From the NCBI RefSeq assembly GCF_005280735.1, contig NZ_CP040077.1:1116001-1180000 (forward strand): DNA of 64,000 nucleotides, written 5' to 3'. The notes under the pieces were generated by a model, which was not told the DNA's origin, did not search any database, and saw only the letters and a list, made by a program, of their open reading frames with translations. A program made the translations under genes and the position numbers. This document shows, in pieces, positions 1 to 7,921 of this stretch. Within the stretch, counting starts at the first letter, position 1. The number at the start of each line of letters is the position of its first letter. The stretch is from Trinickia violacea. GTDB taxonomy: Bacteria; Pseudomonadota; Gammaproteobacteria; Burkholderiales; Burkholderiaceae.

Positions 1-1352
1 ACAACGCGGCGTCGCTGATCGTCGACGGCAAGATCGTCGGCACGTATGTGAAGCAGGAACTGCCGAACACCGAGGTGTTCGACGAAAAACGCTATTTCGC
101 CGCCAATCCGACGCCGTTCGTGTTCACGCTCGACGGCGTCAAGTACGGTGTCGTGATCTGTGAGGACGCGTGGCACGCATCGGCGGCGCAGCTCGCGAAG
201 GCGGCGGGCGCGCAGGTGATCGTGATCCCGAACGGCTCGCCGTATCACTTGAACAAGGAGGCGGTGCGCGTCGATATCCTGCGCGAGCGGATCGCCGAGA
301 CCGGCCTGCCGATGATCTACGTGAACATGGTCGGCGCCCAGGACGAGCTCGTCTTCGACGGCGGCTCGTTCGTGCTCGACGCGCAGGGCAAGGTGGTCGC
401 GAAGATGCCGCAGTTCGTCGAAGGCCATGCGATCGTCGAGTTCGACGGCGCGACGCCGCAGAAGGGCAAGATCGCGCCTGAACAACCGCTCGAGGCGCAG
501 GTCTACGCGGCGCTCGTCATGGGTGTGCGCGACTACATCGGCAAGAACGGCTTTCCGGGGGCGATCATCGGGCTTTCGGGCGGGGTCGATTCCGCGCTCG
601 TGCTGGCCGTGGCCTGCGACGCGCTCGGTGCCGACCGCGTGCGCGCCGTGATGATGCCGTCGCGCTACACGGCCGATATCTCGACGACCGATGCCGCCGA
701 CATGGCGCGGCGCGTCGGCGTGCGCTACGACGAGATCGCCATCGCGCCGATGTTCGACGCGTTCCGCGGCTCGCTCGCGAAGGAGTTCGAGGGCCGCGCG
801 GAAGACGCGACCGAGGAGAACATCCAGGCGCGCATCCGCGGCACGCTCTTGATGGCGTTGTCGAACAAATTCGGCTCGATCGTGCTGACGACGGGCAACA
901 AGAGCGAGATGGCCGTCGGCTACTGCACGCTCTACGGCGACATGGCGGGCGGCTTCGCGGTCATCAAGGACATCGCGAAGACGCTCGTCTACCGTCTCTG
1001 CCGTTACCGCAATGCGGCAACCGCGTTCGAGAAGCGCGACATCATCCCCGAGCGGATCCTGACGCGCGCGCCGTCGGCCGAGTTGCGCGAGAACCAGACC
1101 GACCAGGACAGCCTGCCGCCGTACGACGTGCTCGACGAAATCATGCGGCTCTACATGGAAGAGGACAAATCGCTCGGCGAGATCGTCGCGGCCGGCTTCG
1201 CGGCCGACGACGTGAAGCGCGTCACGCGCCTCATCAAGATCAACGAATACAAGCGCCGCCAGGCGCCGATCGGCATTCGCGTCACGCACCGCGCGTTCGG
1301 CCGCGATTGGCGCTATCCGATCACGTCGCGCTACCACGAACCCATCGAATGA
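1..1352 (+). CDS. nadE: NAD+ synthetase, glutamine-hydrolysing (5' end outside window)
   Basis: Makes NAD+ from deamido-NAD+, ATP and glutamine, the last step of NAD biosynthesis in the cytoplasm. The visible part starts inside the N-terminal nitrilase-like glutaminase domain; GVVICEDAWH carries the expected nucleophile cysteine. The C-terminal synthetase domain follows, with the PP-loop SGGVDSA and the conserved TTGNKSEMAVGY segment. The reading frame is open to base 1 (codons begin at base 3), so the GTG at 48 is internal and the true start lies upstream. The stop is at 1350-1352. The P-II gene follows on the same strand after 115 bp. Identification is firm; only the N-terminus is missing. 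Confidence 0.97.
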   Translation, partial: NAASLIVDGKIVGTYVKQELPNTEVFDEKRYFAANPTPFVFTLDGVKYGVVICEDAWHASAAQLAKAAGAQVIVIPNGSPYHLNKEAVRVDILRERIAETGLPMIYVNMVGAQDELVFDGGSFVLDAQGKVVAKMPQFVEGHAIVEFDGATPQKGKIAPEQPLEAQVYAALVMGVRDYIGKNGFPGAIIGLSGGVDSALVLAVACDALGADRVRAVMMPSRYTADISTTDAADMARRVGVRYDEIAIAPMFDAFRGSLAKEFEGRAEDATEENIQARIRGTLLMALSNKFGSIVLTTGNKSEMAVGYCTLYGDMAGGFAVIKDIAKTLVYRLCRYRNAATAFEKRDIIPERILTRAPSAELRENQTDQDSLPPYDVLDEIMRLYMEEDKSLGEIVAAGFAADDVKRVTRLIKINEYKRRQAPIGIRVTHRAFGRDWRYPITSRYHEPIE

Positions 1353-1467
1353 CCGAACCGGCGACACGCGCCGCGTGCATTCGCGCCCATTGTGCGGATG
1401 GCGCTGCACACGGCGCGGCGTAGAATCGAACCCATCTCATTCTTTCCAAACGCTTGCGAGGCACGCC

Positions 1468-1806
1468 ATGAAACGCATCACCGCCATCATCAAACCGTTC
1501 AAGCTCGACGAAGTGCGCGAGGCCCTCGCGGAAGTCGGGCTGACTGGGCTGACCGTCACCGAAGTCAAGGGCTTCGGGCGCCAGAAAGGCCACACGGAGC
1601 TGTATCGGGGCGCCGAATATGTCGTCGATTTCCTGCCCAAGGTGAAGATCGAGGTGGTGGTGGCGAGCGCGCAGTGCGATCAGGTGATCGACGCGATCAT
1701 CGGCGCGGCGCGCACCGGCAAGATCGGCGACGGGAAGATCTTCGTGACGGATGTCGAGCGCGTGATCCGCATCCGGACCGGCGAAGAGAACGAAGCGGCG
1801 GTTTGA
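1468..1806 (+). CDS. glnB: nitrogen regulatory protein P-II
   Basis: A trimeric signal protein that senses 2-oxoglutarate, ATP/ADP and, through uridylylation, glutamine. It controls glutamine synthetase adenylylation and the NtrB/NtrC system. The protein is 112 residues, the exact family length. It has the T-loop with the uridylylated Tyr51 in GAEYVVDF and the C-terminal signature TGKIGDGKIFVTDVERVIRI. I chose the ATG at 1468 because it gives the canonical MKRITAIIKPFKL start; an upstream in-frame start would add about 31 non-homologous residues. No amtB follows, so glnB is more likely than glnK, but sequence alone does not separate them. Confidence 0.95.
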   Translation: MKRITAIIKPFKLDEVREALAEVGLTGLTVTEVKGFGRQKGHTELYRGAEYVVDFLPKVKIEVVVASAQCDQVIDAIIGAARTGKIGDGKIFVTDVERVIRIRTGEENEAAV

Positions 1807-1861
1807 GTTTGGAATCTGCGGTCGCGCTGCCGTTGCGCGGCGCGGCCGCCGCTTGAAGACC

Positions 1862-1886
1862 AAACCGGCGTCACGCCGGTTTTTTT
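1862..1886 (+). terminator. Rho-independent terminator after glnB
   Basis: Nine-base stem AAACCGGCG/CGCCGGTTT with a three-base loop, followed by a T run, about 55 bp after the glnB stop. It separates glnB from the convergent porin gene. Confidence 0.85.
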
Positions 1887-1995
1887 GCGCCCAAAATGAA
1901 AAAACGGTGCGACGCCCTTTCGGACACCGCACCGATACGCGCCTCTCGCAGCAGCGTGAAACTTGTGTTGAAACTGTTCTGATTACACCGTTCGA

Positions 1996-3108
1996 TTAGA
2001 ACGAGTGCTGGATACCTGCGTACACGCCGGTCTGGCTGTGGCCCGACAGCGGGTTGTCTGCGTTGCCGATGCCGTTTGCTTCCAGGCTGAGGGTCGAGTT
2101 GTTGCTGTTGCGAATCGTCGCGACCTGAAGGTCGAGCAGCGTGCGCTTGGACAGGTTGTACGAACCGCCGATCGTGTACATCGTCCCGTTGCCGCCGCCG
2201 TTGTTCGCATTGGCGTGATAGACAGCCGCAATCAGCGCGGCCGCCGGCGTCGCCTGCCACGTCACGCCGCCCCATTCGTGGTCGACCGAGGTCGCGGCCG
2301 TCGTGATCTTCGAGCCTGACGTACGAAGCGCCTCGTAGCCGCCTTGCACCTTGAACTGGCCGAGGAACACGTTGACCATCGCCATGTAGTCACGGCCGTA
2401 GTTGTACGCGCCGCTCGCCACCGGGTTCGCGCTGCCGGTAGCATCGCCGTTCAGCTGACCGTTGAGCGGATTGCGGATTTCGTCATACAGGCCACGAACC
2501 TGGAAGAGTGCCGACGTGTAGGTCAGTTGCAGGCCGGCTTCGCGGCCTTGGCTCGTCGTGCCGTTGCCGTTCCAGTTCGTCGCGTTCGACAGCGAATACT
2601 GGCCGTAGACGTCAAAGCCGTACCACTTCGGCGACTGATACGAAATGTTGTTGCTCGACTGCGGCCAGTTGCGGCCGCGCACGAGCGAAGCCGACGACCA
2701 GGACGACTGACCGAACGGGTCGAAGTCCCAAATGCCGTTCGAAATGAAGAGTTCGCGGCCGAGCAGGAAGGTACCGAATTGATCGTTCGCGAAGCCGATG
2801 GTCGCCCAGCGATTCCAGATCTGGTTGGTTCCGCCGAGGTTGCCGTTGAACGTGTTGAAGGAGCCTTCCAACTGGAACACCGCCTTCGTGCCGCCGCCCA
2901 GGTCTTCAGCACCCTTCAAGCCCCACAGGCTGGTACCCCAGTCGCCGCTTTCCGCGCGCCAGCGGCTCGTCGAGCCGCCCGTGCTGTTCGGAATGCCGCT
3001 CATATATTCGATGCCGGCGTCCAAGCGCCCGTACAGCGTCACGCTGCTTTGTGCGTGTGCGATTACGCCTGCAGACATAAGCGCCGCGGCGAGCAAAGCT
3101 TTCTTCAT
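1996..3108 (-). CDS. Gram-negative general porin (OmpC-like)
   Basis: A trimeric outer-membrane beta-barrel channel for small hydrophilic solutes. The precursor is 370 residues, normal for Burkholderia porins. A signal peptide (MKKALLAAALMSAGVIAHA) ends at an Ala-x-Ala site and is followed by QSSVTLYGRLDAGIEY, the hallmark first strand. The barrel ends on a terminal Phe (QHSF), the outer-membrane assembly signal. The reading frame extends four codons further, but GGAGGAG there is the ribosome binding site. I therefore start at the second of two tandem ATGs; the first (3111) is almost as good. The gene is monocistronic, with a long AT-rich leader region. Confidence 0.93.
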   Translation of the reverse strand: MKKALLAAALMSAGVIAHAQSSVTLYGRLDAGIEYMSGIPNSTGGSTSRWRAESGDWGTSLWGLKGAEDLGGGTKAVFQLEGSFNTFNGNLGGTNQIWNRWATIGFANDQFGTFLLGRELFISNGIWDFDPFGQSSWSSASLVRGRNWPQSSNNISYQSPKWYGFDVYGQYSLSNATNWNGNGTTSQGREAGLQLTYTSALFQVRGLYDEIRNPLNGQLNGDATGSANPVASGAYNYGRDYMAMVNVFLGQFKVQGGYEALRTSGSKITTAATSVDHEWGGVTWQATPAAALIAAVYHANANNGGGNGTMYTIGGSYNLSKRTLLDLQVATIRNSNNSTLSLEANGIGNADNPLSGHSQTGVYAGIQHSF

Positions 3109-3639
3109 CATCTCCTCCATTACCCTGTCAAAAATGCAGCCACTACTGCGAATAGCGCCCGGCGTGCAGACGCCGGGCGGGAATTTTTATATCCAGGGAG
3201 ACCTGCGGTGGGGCCGACGCGCGATGCCAAATGGCGGTTGTCCCCGAGCACGGCGCGTGTAGTGGGCCAGCTGTCTGTCGCAGTTCCGATCCCCTCGTTG
3301 ACCGGTGTCTCCTCTGCGTTTTGAAGTAAAACTACTTTTCAAGAACTTTGTTTTGCTACTTTGGTTACTAATTTAGCAAAAATACACTTCAGTGGCGAAG
3401 AAAATCGTAGTTCGGCTAGCTGGTGTCTCTAAATTGCAATACCAGTGTGGTCTAGGTGCGTCAGGGAACCCCATAGGGATGCCGAAAATCCTTGTCTGAT
3501 AAGGGACGCAGCATTCCTAGACAGATGCGTCAAGGAATTTCACTATTGACGACCCAATTGGGTGGGAGTAGGCGGCTAGTTGCGCCTGATTGATAAGGGC
3601 TTGCCGGCTAAAGGCTGGCTTTTATGGGATTTGAAAGGA
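3109..3639. other. porin upstream region, no gene
   Basis: About 530 bp without a credible reading frame. It is clearly more AT-rich than its surroundings, especially 3320-3400, as expected for the promoter and regulatory region of a strongly expressed porin. A short dyad AAGTA/TACTT lies near 3325. I could not assign -35 and -10 boxes with confidence. Confidence 0.5.
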
Positions 3640-3664
3640 AAATAAAAGGCGCTGAAAGCGCCTC
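3640..3664 (-). terminator. terminator of the hisQMP operon
   Basis: On the minus strand, stem AGGCGCT/AGCGCCT with a TTC loop runs into a T-rich tail (TTTTATTTT). It lies about 35 bp past the hisP stop. Confidence 0.8.
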
Positions 3665-3696
3665 GAAAAATAATCGAATCGGATTTTATGCGGCTC

Positions 3697-4476
3697 CTAT
3701 TTGAGGCTGCCCGACAAGAATTGCCGGAGCCGTTCGCTCTTCGTGTTTTGGAAGACGTCGTTGGGGTGACCTTCTTCCTCGATGCGTCCTTGGTGCAGGA
3801 ACACGACGTGGTTCGATACGTTGCGCGCGAAGCCCATTTCGTGGGTCACGACGATCATCGTGCGGCCTTCCTCGGCGAGCTTCTGCATCACCTTCAGCAC
3901 TTCGCCGACGAGCTCCGGATCGAGCGCCGAAGTCGGCTCGTCGAACAGCATCACGTCGGGGTTCATCGCGAGCGCGCGCGCAATCGCGACGCGCTGCTGC
4001 TGGCCGCCCGACAGATGCGACGGATATTGCTTCTCGACACGCGGCGCGAGCCCCACCTTCTCCAAATACTGACGCGCGCGTTCCTCGGCTTCGCGGCGCG
4101 CCAGGCCAAGCACGTGGACCGGCGCTTCGATCACGTTCTCGAGCACGTTCATGTGCGCCCACAGGTTGAAGTGCTGGAACACCATCGAGAGCTTCGTGCG
4201 CATGCGCTGCAACTGCTTCTGGTCGGCTACGCGCAGCGCGCCGGCCTTGTCTTTCTGTGTGCGGACTTCTTCGCCGTCCAGAAAAATGCGCCCCGCGTTC
4301 GGCTGCTCGAGAAAGTTGATGCAGCGAAGGAACGTGCTCTTGCCTGAGCCGGACGAGCCGATGATGCTGATCACATCGCCGGCGTTCGCTTTGAGCGACA
4401 CGCCTTTGAGCACCTCGTGGTTGCCGAATTGTTTGTGCAGATCGTCGACGAAAAGCTTGTGCATCGGGGAATTCAT
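3697..4476 (-). CDS. hisP: polar amino-acid ABC transporter ATPase (HisP type)
   Basis: ATP-hydrolysing subunit of a PAAT-family importer (histidine/lysine/arginine/ornithine class) on the cytoplasmic face of the inner membrane. The protein is 259 residues with Walker A GSSGSGKST, Q-loop, signature LSGGQQQRVAIARAL and Walker B VMLFDEPTSALD. The QHFNLWAHMNVLENVIEAPVHV stretch is typical of HisP. The start chosen (MNSPMHKLFVDDL) lies 10 bp after the stop of the upstream permease; an alternative ATG is at 4464, and neither has a strong Shine-Dalgarno. It is the last gene of the hisQ-hisM-hisP operon. The specificity of the system is inferred from family resemblance only. Confidence 0.9.
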   Translation of the reverse strand: MNSPMHKLFVDDLHKQFGNHEVLKGVSLKANAGDVISIIGSSGSGKSTFLRCINFLEQPNAGRIFLDGEEVRTQKDKAGALRVADQKQLQRMRTKLSMVFQHFNLWAHMNVLENVIEAPVHVLGLARREAEERARQYLEKVGLAPRVEKQYPSHLSGGQQQRVAIARALAMNPDVMLFDEPTSALDPELVGEVLKVMQKLAEEGRTMIVVTHEMGFARNVSNHVVFLHQGRIEEEGHPNDVFQNTKSERLRQFLSGSLK

Positions 4477-4486
4477 GGAAAGGGTC

Positions 4487-5200
4487 TTACTTGCCTTGCG
4501 GGCGCAGATAGGCGAGCCAGTGCTGCTCCGCGCGTCGGAACAGCGCGACGAGCGCAAACGAGATGATGAGATAGAGCAGGGCGGCAATGCCGAACGCCTG
4601 GAACGACATATAGGTGGCCGAGTTCACGTCGCGAGCGATCTTGAGAATGTCCGGGACGGTGGCCGTGAAAGCGACGGTCGTCGCGTGCAGCATCAGGATC
4701 ACTTCGTTGCTGTAAAGCGGCAGCGAGCGCCGCAACGCCGACGGCAGGATCACGCGCCGGTACAGCGTGAACGACGACATCCCATACGCGCGCGCCGCCT
4801 CGATCTCGCCGTAGGCGGTCGACTTGATCGCGCCCGCGAAAATCTCGGTGGTATACGCGCAGGTGTTCAGCGCGAAAGCGAGCAGCGTGCAGTGCATGCC
4901 GTCGCGGAAGAAGTCGTTGAGCAGCACGTTGCCGCGGACGACTTCGAGGCTGTAGAGGCCCGTATAGCAAAGCAGCAGCTGCACGTAGAGCGGCGTGCCG
5001 CGGAAGATATACGTATAGAGCCACACCGCGCTCGACAGCCACTTCTTCTTCGATACGCGCGCCACGGCGAGCGGCACCGAAAGACAGAAGCCAAAGCCGA
5101 TCGACACGACGAGCAGCCACAGCGTGATGACGACGCCCGTCAAGCGGTAGCCGTCGCTATATAGATAGTTGCGCCAGTATTCTTGAATCAGCTCGATCAT
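4487..5200 (-). CDS. hisM: amino-acid ABC transporter permease (HisM type)
   Basis: Inner-membrane channel subunit that pairs with the neighbouring HisQ-type permease. The protein is 237 residues with about five membrane spans. The cytoplasmic EAA loop is visible as EIEAARAYGMSSFTLYRRVILPSALRRSLP, which docks the ATPase. The opening MIELIQEYWRNYLYSDGYRLTGVVIT resembles HisM. It lies between hisQ (20-bp gap) and hisP (10-bp gap), so the three are co-transcribed. Confidence 0.9.
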   Translation of the reverse strand: MIELIQEYWRNYLYSDGYRLTGVVITLWLLVVSIGFGFCLSVPLAVARVSKKKWLSSAVWLYTYIFRGTPLYVQLLLCYTGLYSLEVVRGNVLLNDFFRDGMHCTLLAFALNTCAYTTEIFAGAIKSTAYGEIEAARAYGMSSFTLYRRVILPSALRRSLPLYSNEVILMLHATTVAFTATVPDILKIARDVNSATYMSFQAFGIAALLYLIISFALVALFRRAEQHWLAYLRPQGK

Positions 5201-5220
5201 AGTTCCGCCTGCCGTTGCGC

Positions 5221-5910
5221 TTAAAGGTCCGCTTTACGAACGCCGATCGAGTAGCGCTTCTCGAGCCAGAGCAGCACCAGATTCGAAACCGTCGTGATGG
5301 CGAGATAGATCGCGCCTGCCAGCAGCGTGAAGAAGAAAAAGCGCAGCGTGCCCTTGCCGGCGTCCTGCGACGCTTTGACCACGTCGGCCAAGCCGATGAT
5401 CGAGACGAGCGCGGTCGCCTTGACCATCACCTGCCAGTTGTTGCCGATGCCGGGCAGCGCGAAGCGCATCATCTGCGGGAACATGATGCGCGAGAACGTC
5501 TGCCAACCGGTCATGCCGTACGCGGCGCCCGCTTCGAGCTGGCCGCGCGGCACGGAAAGGAACGCGCCGCGGAAGGTCTCGGTGAAGTACGCACCGTAGA
5601 TGAAGCCGAGGACGATCACGCCGGCCACGAACGGATCGATGTCGATCTGATCCCAGCCGAGCAGGTCGGTGAGGTTGTTCAGCCAGATCTGGATGCTGTA
5701 GAAGAGCAGCAGCATCAGCACGAGATCGGGGACGCCGCGAATGAGCGTCGTATACAGCGCACCGGCGCCGTAGGTGACGCGGTTCTTCGACAATTTCGCG
5801 GCCGCGCCGAGCAGGCCCAGCACAAATGCGAACGCGAGCGAAAGAACCGCCAGCTTGACGGTCTGCCAGGTGCCCGCGAGGATCAGCGGGCCATAGCCTT
5901 GAAGGAACAT
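5221..5910 (-). CDS. hisQ: amino-acid ABC transporter permease (HisQ type)
   Basis: First gene of the importer operon: a 229-residue permease with about five membrane segments. It has the EAA-like loop GQLEAGAAYGMTGWQTFSRIMFPQMMRFALP. I chose the ATG at 5910 (MFLQGYGPLILAGTWQTVKLA) because it matches the family start and has AAGGA six bases upstream; the open frame continues upstream without homology. The expected periplasmic binding-protein gene (hisJ/argT) does not precede it, so the transporter must borrow a binding protein encoded elsewhere or be incomplete. Confidence 0.9.
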   Translation of the reverse strand: MFLQGYGPLILAGTWQTVKLAVLSLAFAFVLGLLGAAAKLSKNRVTYGAGALYTTLIRGVPDLVLMLLLFYSIQIWLNNLTDLLGWDQIDIDPFVAGVIVLGFIYGAYFTETFRGAFLSVPRGQLEAGAAYGMTGWQTFSRIMFPQMMRFALPGIGNNWQVMVKATALVSIIGLADVVKASQDAGKGTLRFFFFTLLAGAIYLAITTVSNLVLLWLEKRYSIGVRKADL

Positions 5911-6319
5911 AGGAGGTCCTTGACGGCGCGCCGGGCGCGCCGCGAAAGACGCGATTCCCGACAGCTTGGCGCCGTCCGTGCGGGTGAGGGCGCGCGATGC
6001 TGTCGCGCATCGCTGTGAAATACATGACCGTCTCGCCGTGCAGCCGGTGAGGGGCCGCAATGGGGGCGGGCAAAGCGCGTGAGGCGCTTGGCTGACGCCG
6101 TACTTCGGCAAGACGGCGCGTTTGTCGGCCGTACTGCGGCGACCGTGCTGCGTATTGCTTCTACAGTATTGCTGCTACGAAAAGCGCGGTATTTTACCCG
6201 AAGCCGCGCGCGGCGCTACTGCGGCGAACCCCGAGCGGCGCCGGCAAGCGAAAACGAAGGGCGGTGCAATCGATCGGGAAGCGCGGACATTGCGCCGATG
6301 TCCGGCGGTGAGCGGCCGT
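5911..6319. other. intergenic region upstream of hisQ, no gene
   Basis: About 400 bp between the hisQ start and the terminator of the Spy-like gene. I see no frame with convincing coding character on either strand and no remnant of a binding-protein gene. The hisQMP promoter should lie here. Confidence 0.5.
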
Positions 6320-6362
6320 AAAAAAACGCCACGCGGCGCAGGTCATGCGCGCGTGGCGTTTT
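6320..6362 (-). terminator. terminator of the Spy-like gene
   Basis: Thirteen-base stem AAAACGCCACGCG/CGCGTGGCGTTTT with a 14-base loop; read on the minus strand it ends in a T run. It lies about 80 bp downstream of the stop codon at 6440. Confidence 0.85.
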
Positions 6363-6439
6363 CCTCAACGCGGCGCCGGCAAAGGCAGGCCGCGGGCCAA
6401 GGCATCACTGTGGCGCTGCGGGCGCCGCAGCGGCCCGGA

Positions 6440-6973
6440 TTACTGCGCGGGCATCGCGTCCGAGGCCACGCCCTTCTTATGCTGCTCCCAGCGCTGTTCC
6501 ATCTTTTCGTGCATCTGCTCCATCTTCGCGAAGTGCTGCTTGAGCGCCGTGCTGACGATGGTCTTTTGCTGGTCGTTCAGGCCGTTGTAGAAGGCGAGCC
6601 AAGCTTGTGCGGTCTGTTCGTGAAGCTGCTGATCCTGCTGCATCGCCTTCATGTGAGCGTCATGCAGCGCGTTCAGGTCGAGGATCGGCTGCTGCTGCAT
6701 CGCCTTGAACTGCTCGTGCATCTGCTTGTGATTCGCGCGCAGCGTCTCACGGTTTTGCTTCATGGTGTTGAGGGCGTCCTGCCACTGCTTTTCCTGATCC
6801 GGAGAGAGCTTCAGCTGGGCGTGCAATTGATTCAGCTGCTTTTCGAAGCCGCCATGGTGCCAGCCGCCCGGGCCGCCCATCGGCATGCCGCCTTGGGCGG
6901 CGTAAGCGGCGCCGAACGTCACGGCGAGCGATGCGGCGGCAACGGCGAGATAGCGCGAGATCTTGTTTTTCAT
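6440..6973 (-). CDS. Spy/CpxP-like periplasmic protein (LTXXQ family)
   Basis: A 177-residue exported protein. The signal peptide (MKNKISRYLAVAAASLAVTFGAAYA) is followed by a Gly/Met-rich linker and a long helical part rich in Gln, His, Met and Lys. LKLSPDQEKQWQDALNTMKQ and LNDQQKTIVSTALKQH resemble the LTxxQ repeats of Spy, CpxP and ZraP. Such proteins act as ATP-independent periplasmic chaperones or metal-responsive sensors for envelope stress. TAGGAG sits seven bases before the ATG. It is divergent from an OmpR-type two-component system, the arrangement seen for cpxP/cpxRA, so co-regulation is likely. The exact function is inferred. Confidence 0.7.
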   Translation of the reverse strand: MKNKISRYLAVAAASLAVTFGAAYAAQGGMPMGGPGGWHHGGFEKQLNQLHAQLKLSPDQEKQWQDALNTMKQNRETLRANHKQMHEQFKAMQQQPILDLNALHDAHMKAMQQDQQLHEQTAQAWLAFYNGLNDQQKTIVSTALKQHFAKMEQMHEKMEQRWEQHKKGVASDAMPAQ

Positions 6974-7079
6974 CGAAGACTCCTAAGAATAAATACGCCG
7001 ACATTGCGTTTCGCCGCTTGGGTTGGACGCGGCGCGCCATCGGTTAGGCATAGGCTAGTCAGCCGGCGAGCGCGTCGTG

Positions 7080-7115
7080 TTACGTGGTGCAGAGGGCGTA
7101 TTACGCTAAATTACG
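7080..7115 (+). promoter_or_regulatory. TTACG direct repeats, candidate response-regulator site
   Basis: TTACG occurs at 7080, 7101 and 7111, spaced 21 and 10 bp, i.e. whole helical turns. OmpR-family regulators bind direct repeats of about 10-11 bp. The site lies between the divergent Spy-like and regulator genes. Function is inferred. Confidence 0.45.
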
Positions 7116-7198
7116 GGGGACTTTGGCAGTAATACCCGGTAACCCATTAGCGTGTTTGCTCACCGAAAGCGTGAGCGGTGCGCGTTAAACTTCGTCCC

Positions 7199-7921
7199 AT
7201 GGCTACTCAAATTCTTGTCGTCGACGACGACTCCGAACTGCGCGATTTGCTGCGCGACTACCTCGTCAAACAGGGCATCGAGGTTTCGGTGCTGCACGAC
7301 GCCGGCTCGCTCGAGCGGCGTCTCGAGCGCGAGCGTCCCGATCTGATCGTGCTCGACCTGATGATGCCGGGCGTCGACGGCCTTACCGCACTGCGCAAAT
7401 TGCGCGCGGCGGGCGACGACATCCCCGTGATCATGCTGACCGCGCGCGCGGACGACGTCGACCGCATCGTCGGCCTCGAACTGGGCGCCGACGACTACCT
7501 CGGCAAGCCGTTCAATCCGCGCGAGCTGCTCGCACGCGTGCAGGCGGTGCTGCGGCGCCGGCGCACGGTGCCGTCGGCGGCACCCGAGCAGCGCGAACCG
7601 TTTTTGTTCGGGCGCTTCCAGCTCGACTTCCAATCGCGCACGCTGAATATGGAAGGCAAGCCGCTCACGCTCTCGGGCAGCGAATTCGCGCTCTTGAAGA
7701 TCTTCGTGAATCATCCGATGCGCACGCTCACGCGCGAGCGCCTGCTCGAACTGCTGCACGGGCCCGAATACGACGGCACCGATCGCGGCATCGACGTGCA
7801 GGTGTGGCGTCTGCGCCGCATTCTCGAAACCGACCCGTCGACGCCGCGCTTCATCCAGACCGTGCGCGGCCGCGGCTATGTCTTCGTGCCTGACGGCGAG
7901 CAAAATGCGCCGGCCAATTGA
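7199..7921 (+). CDS. OmpR-family response regulator
   Basis: A 240-residue two-component regulator. The receiver domain (about 1-120) has the acidic pair VVDDD, the phospho-acceptor Asp53 in LIVLDLMMPG, a conserved Thr in MLTARA and Lys in YLGKPFNPRELLARV. The C-terminal winged helix (about 135-235) includes LTRERLLELLHG and DVQVWRLRRILE. I start at the ATG at 7199 because it gives MATQILVVDDD; an earlier in-frame start lacks homology. Its last codons overlap the kinase start by 17 bp, so the pair is translationally coupled. It resembles OmpR/RstA; the stimulus is unknown. Confidence 0.9.
   Translation: MATQILVVDDDSELRDLLRDYLVKQGIEVSVLHDAGSLERRLERERPDLIVLDLMMPGVDGLTALRKLRAAGDDIPVIMLTARADDVDRIVGLELGADDYLGKPFNPRELLARVQAVLRRRRTVPSAAPEQREPFLFGRFQLDFQSRTLNMEGKPLTLSGSEFALLKIFVNHPMRTLTRERLLELLHGPEYDGTDRGIDVQVWRLRRILETDPSTPRFIQTVRGRGYVFVPDGEQNAPAN

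Noticed and set aside
5911..5916. AGGAGG next to the hisQ start
   Set aside because: It is on the strand opposite to the gene; the usable ribosome site is AAGGA on the minus strand.
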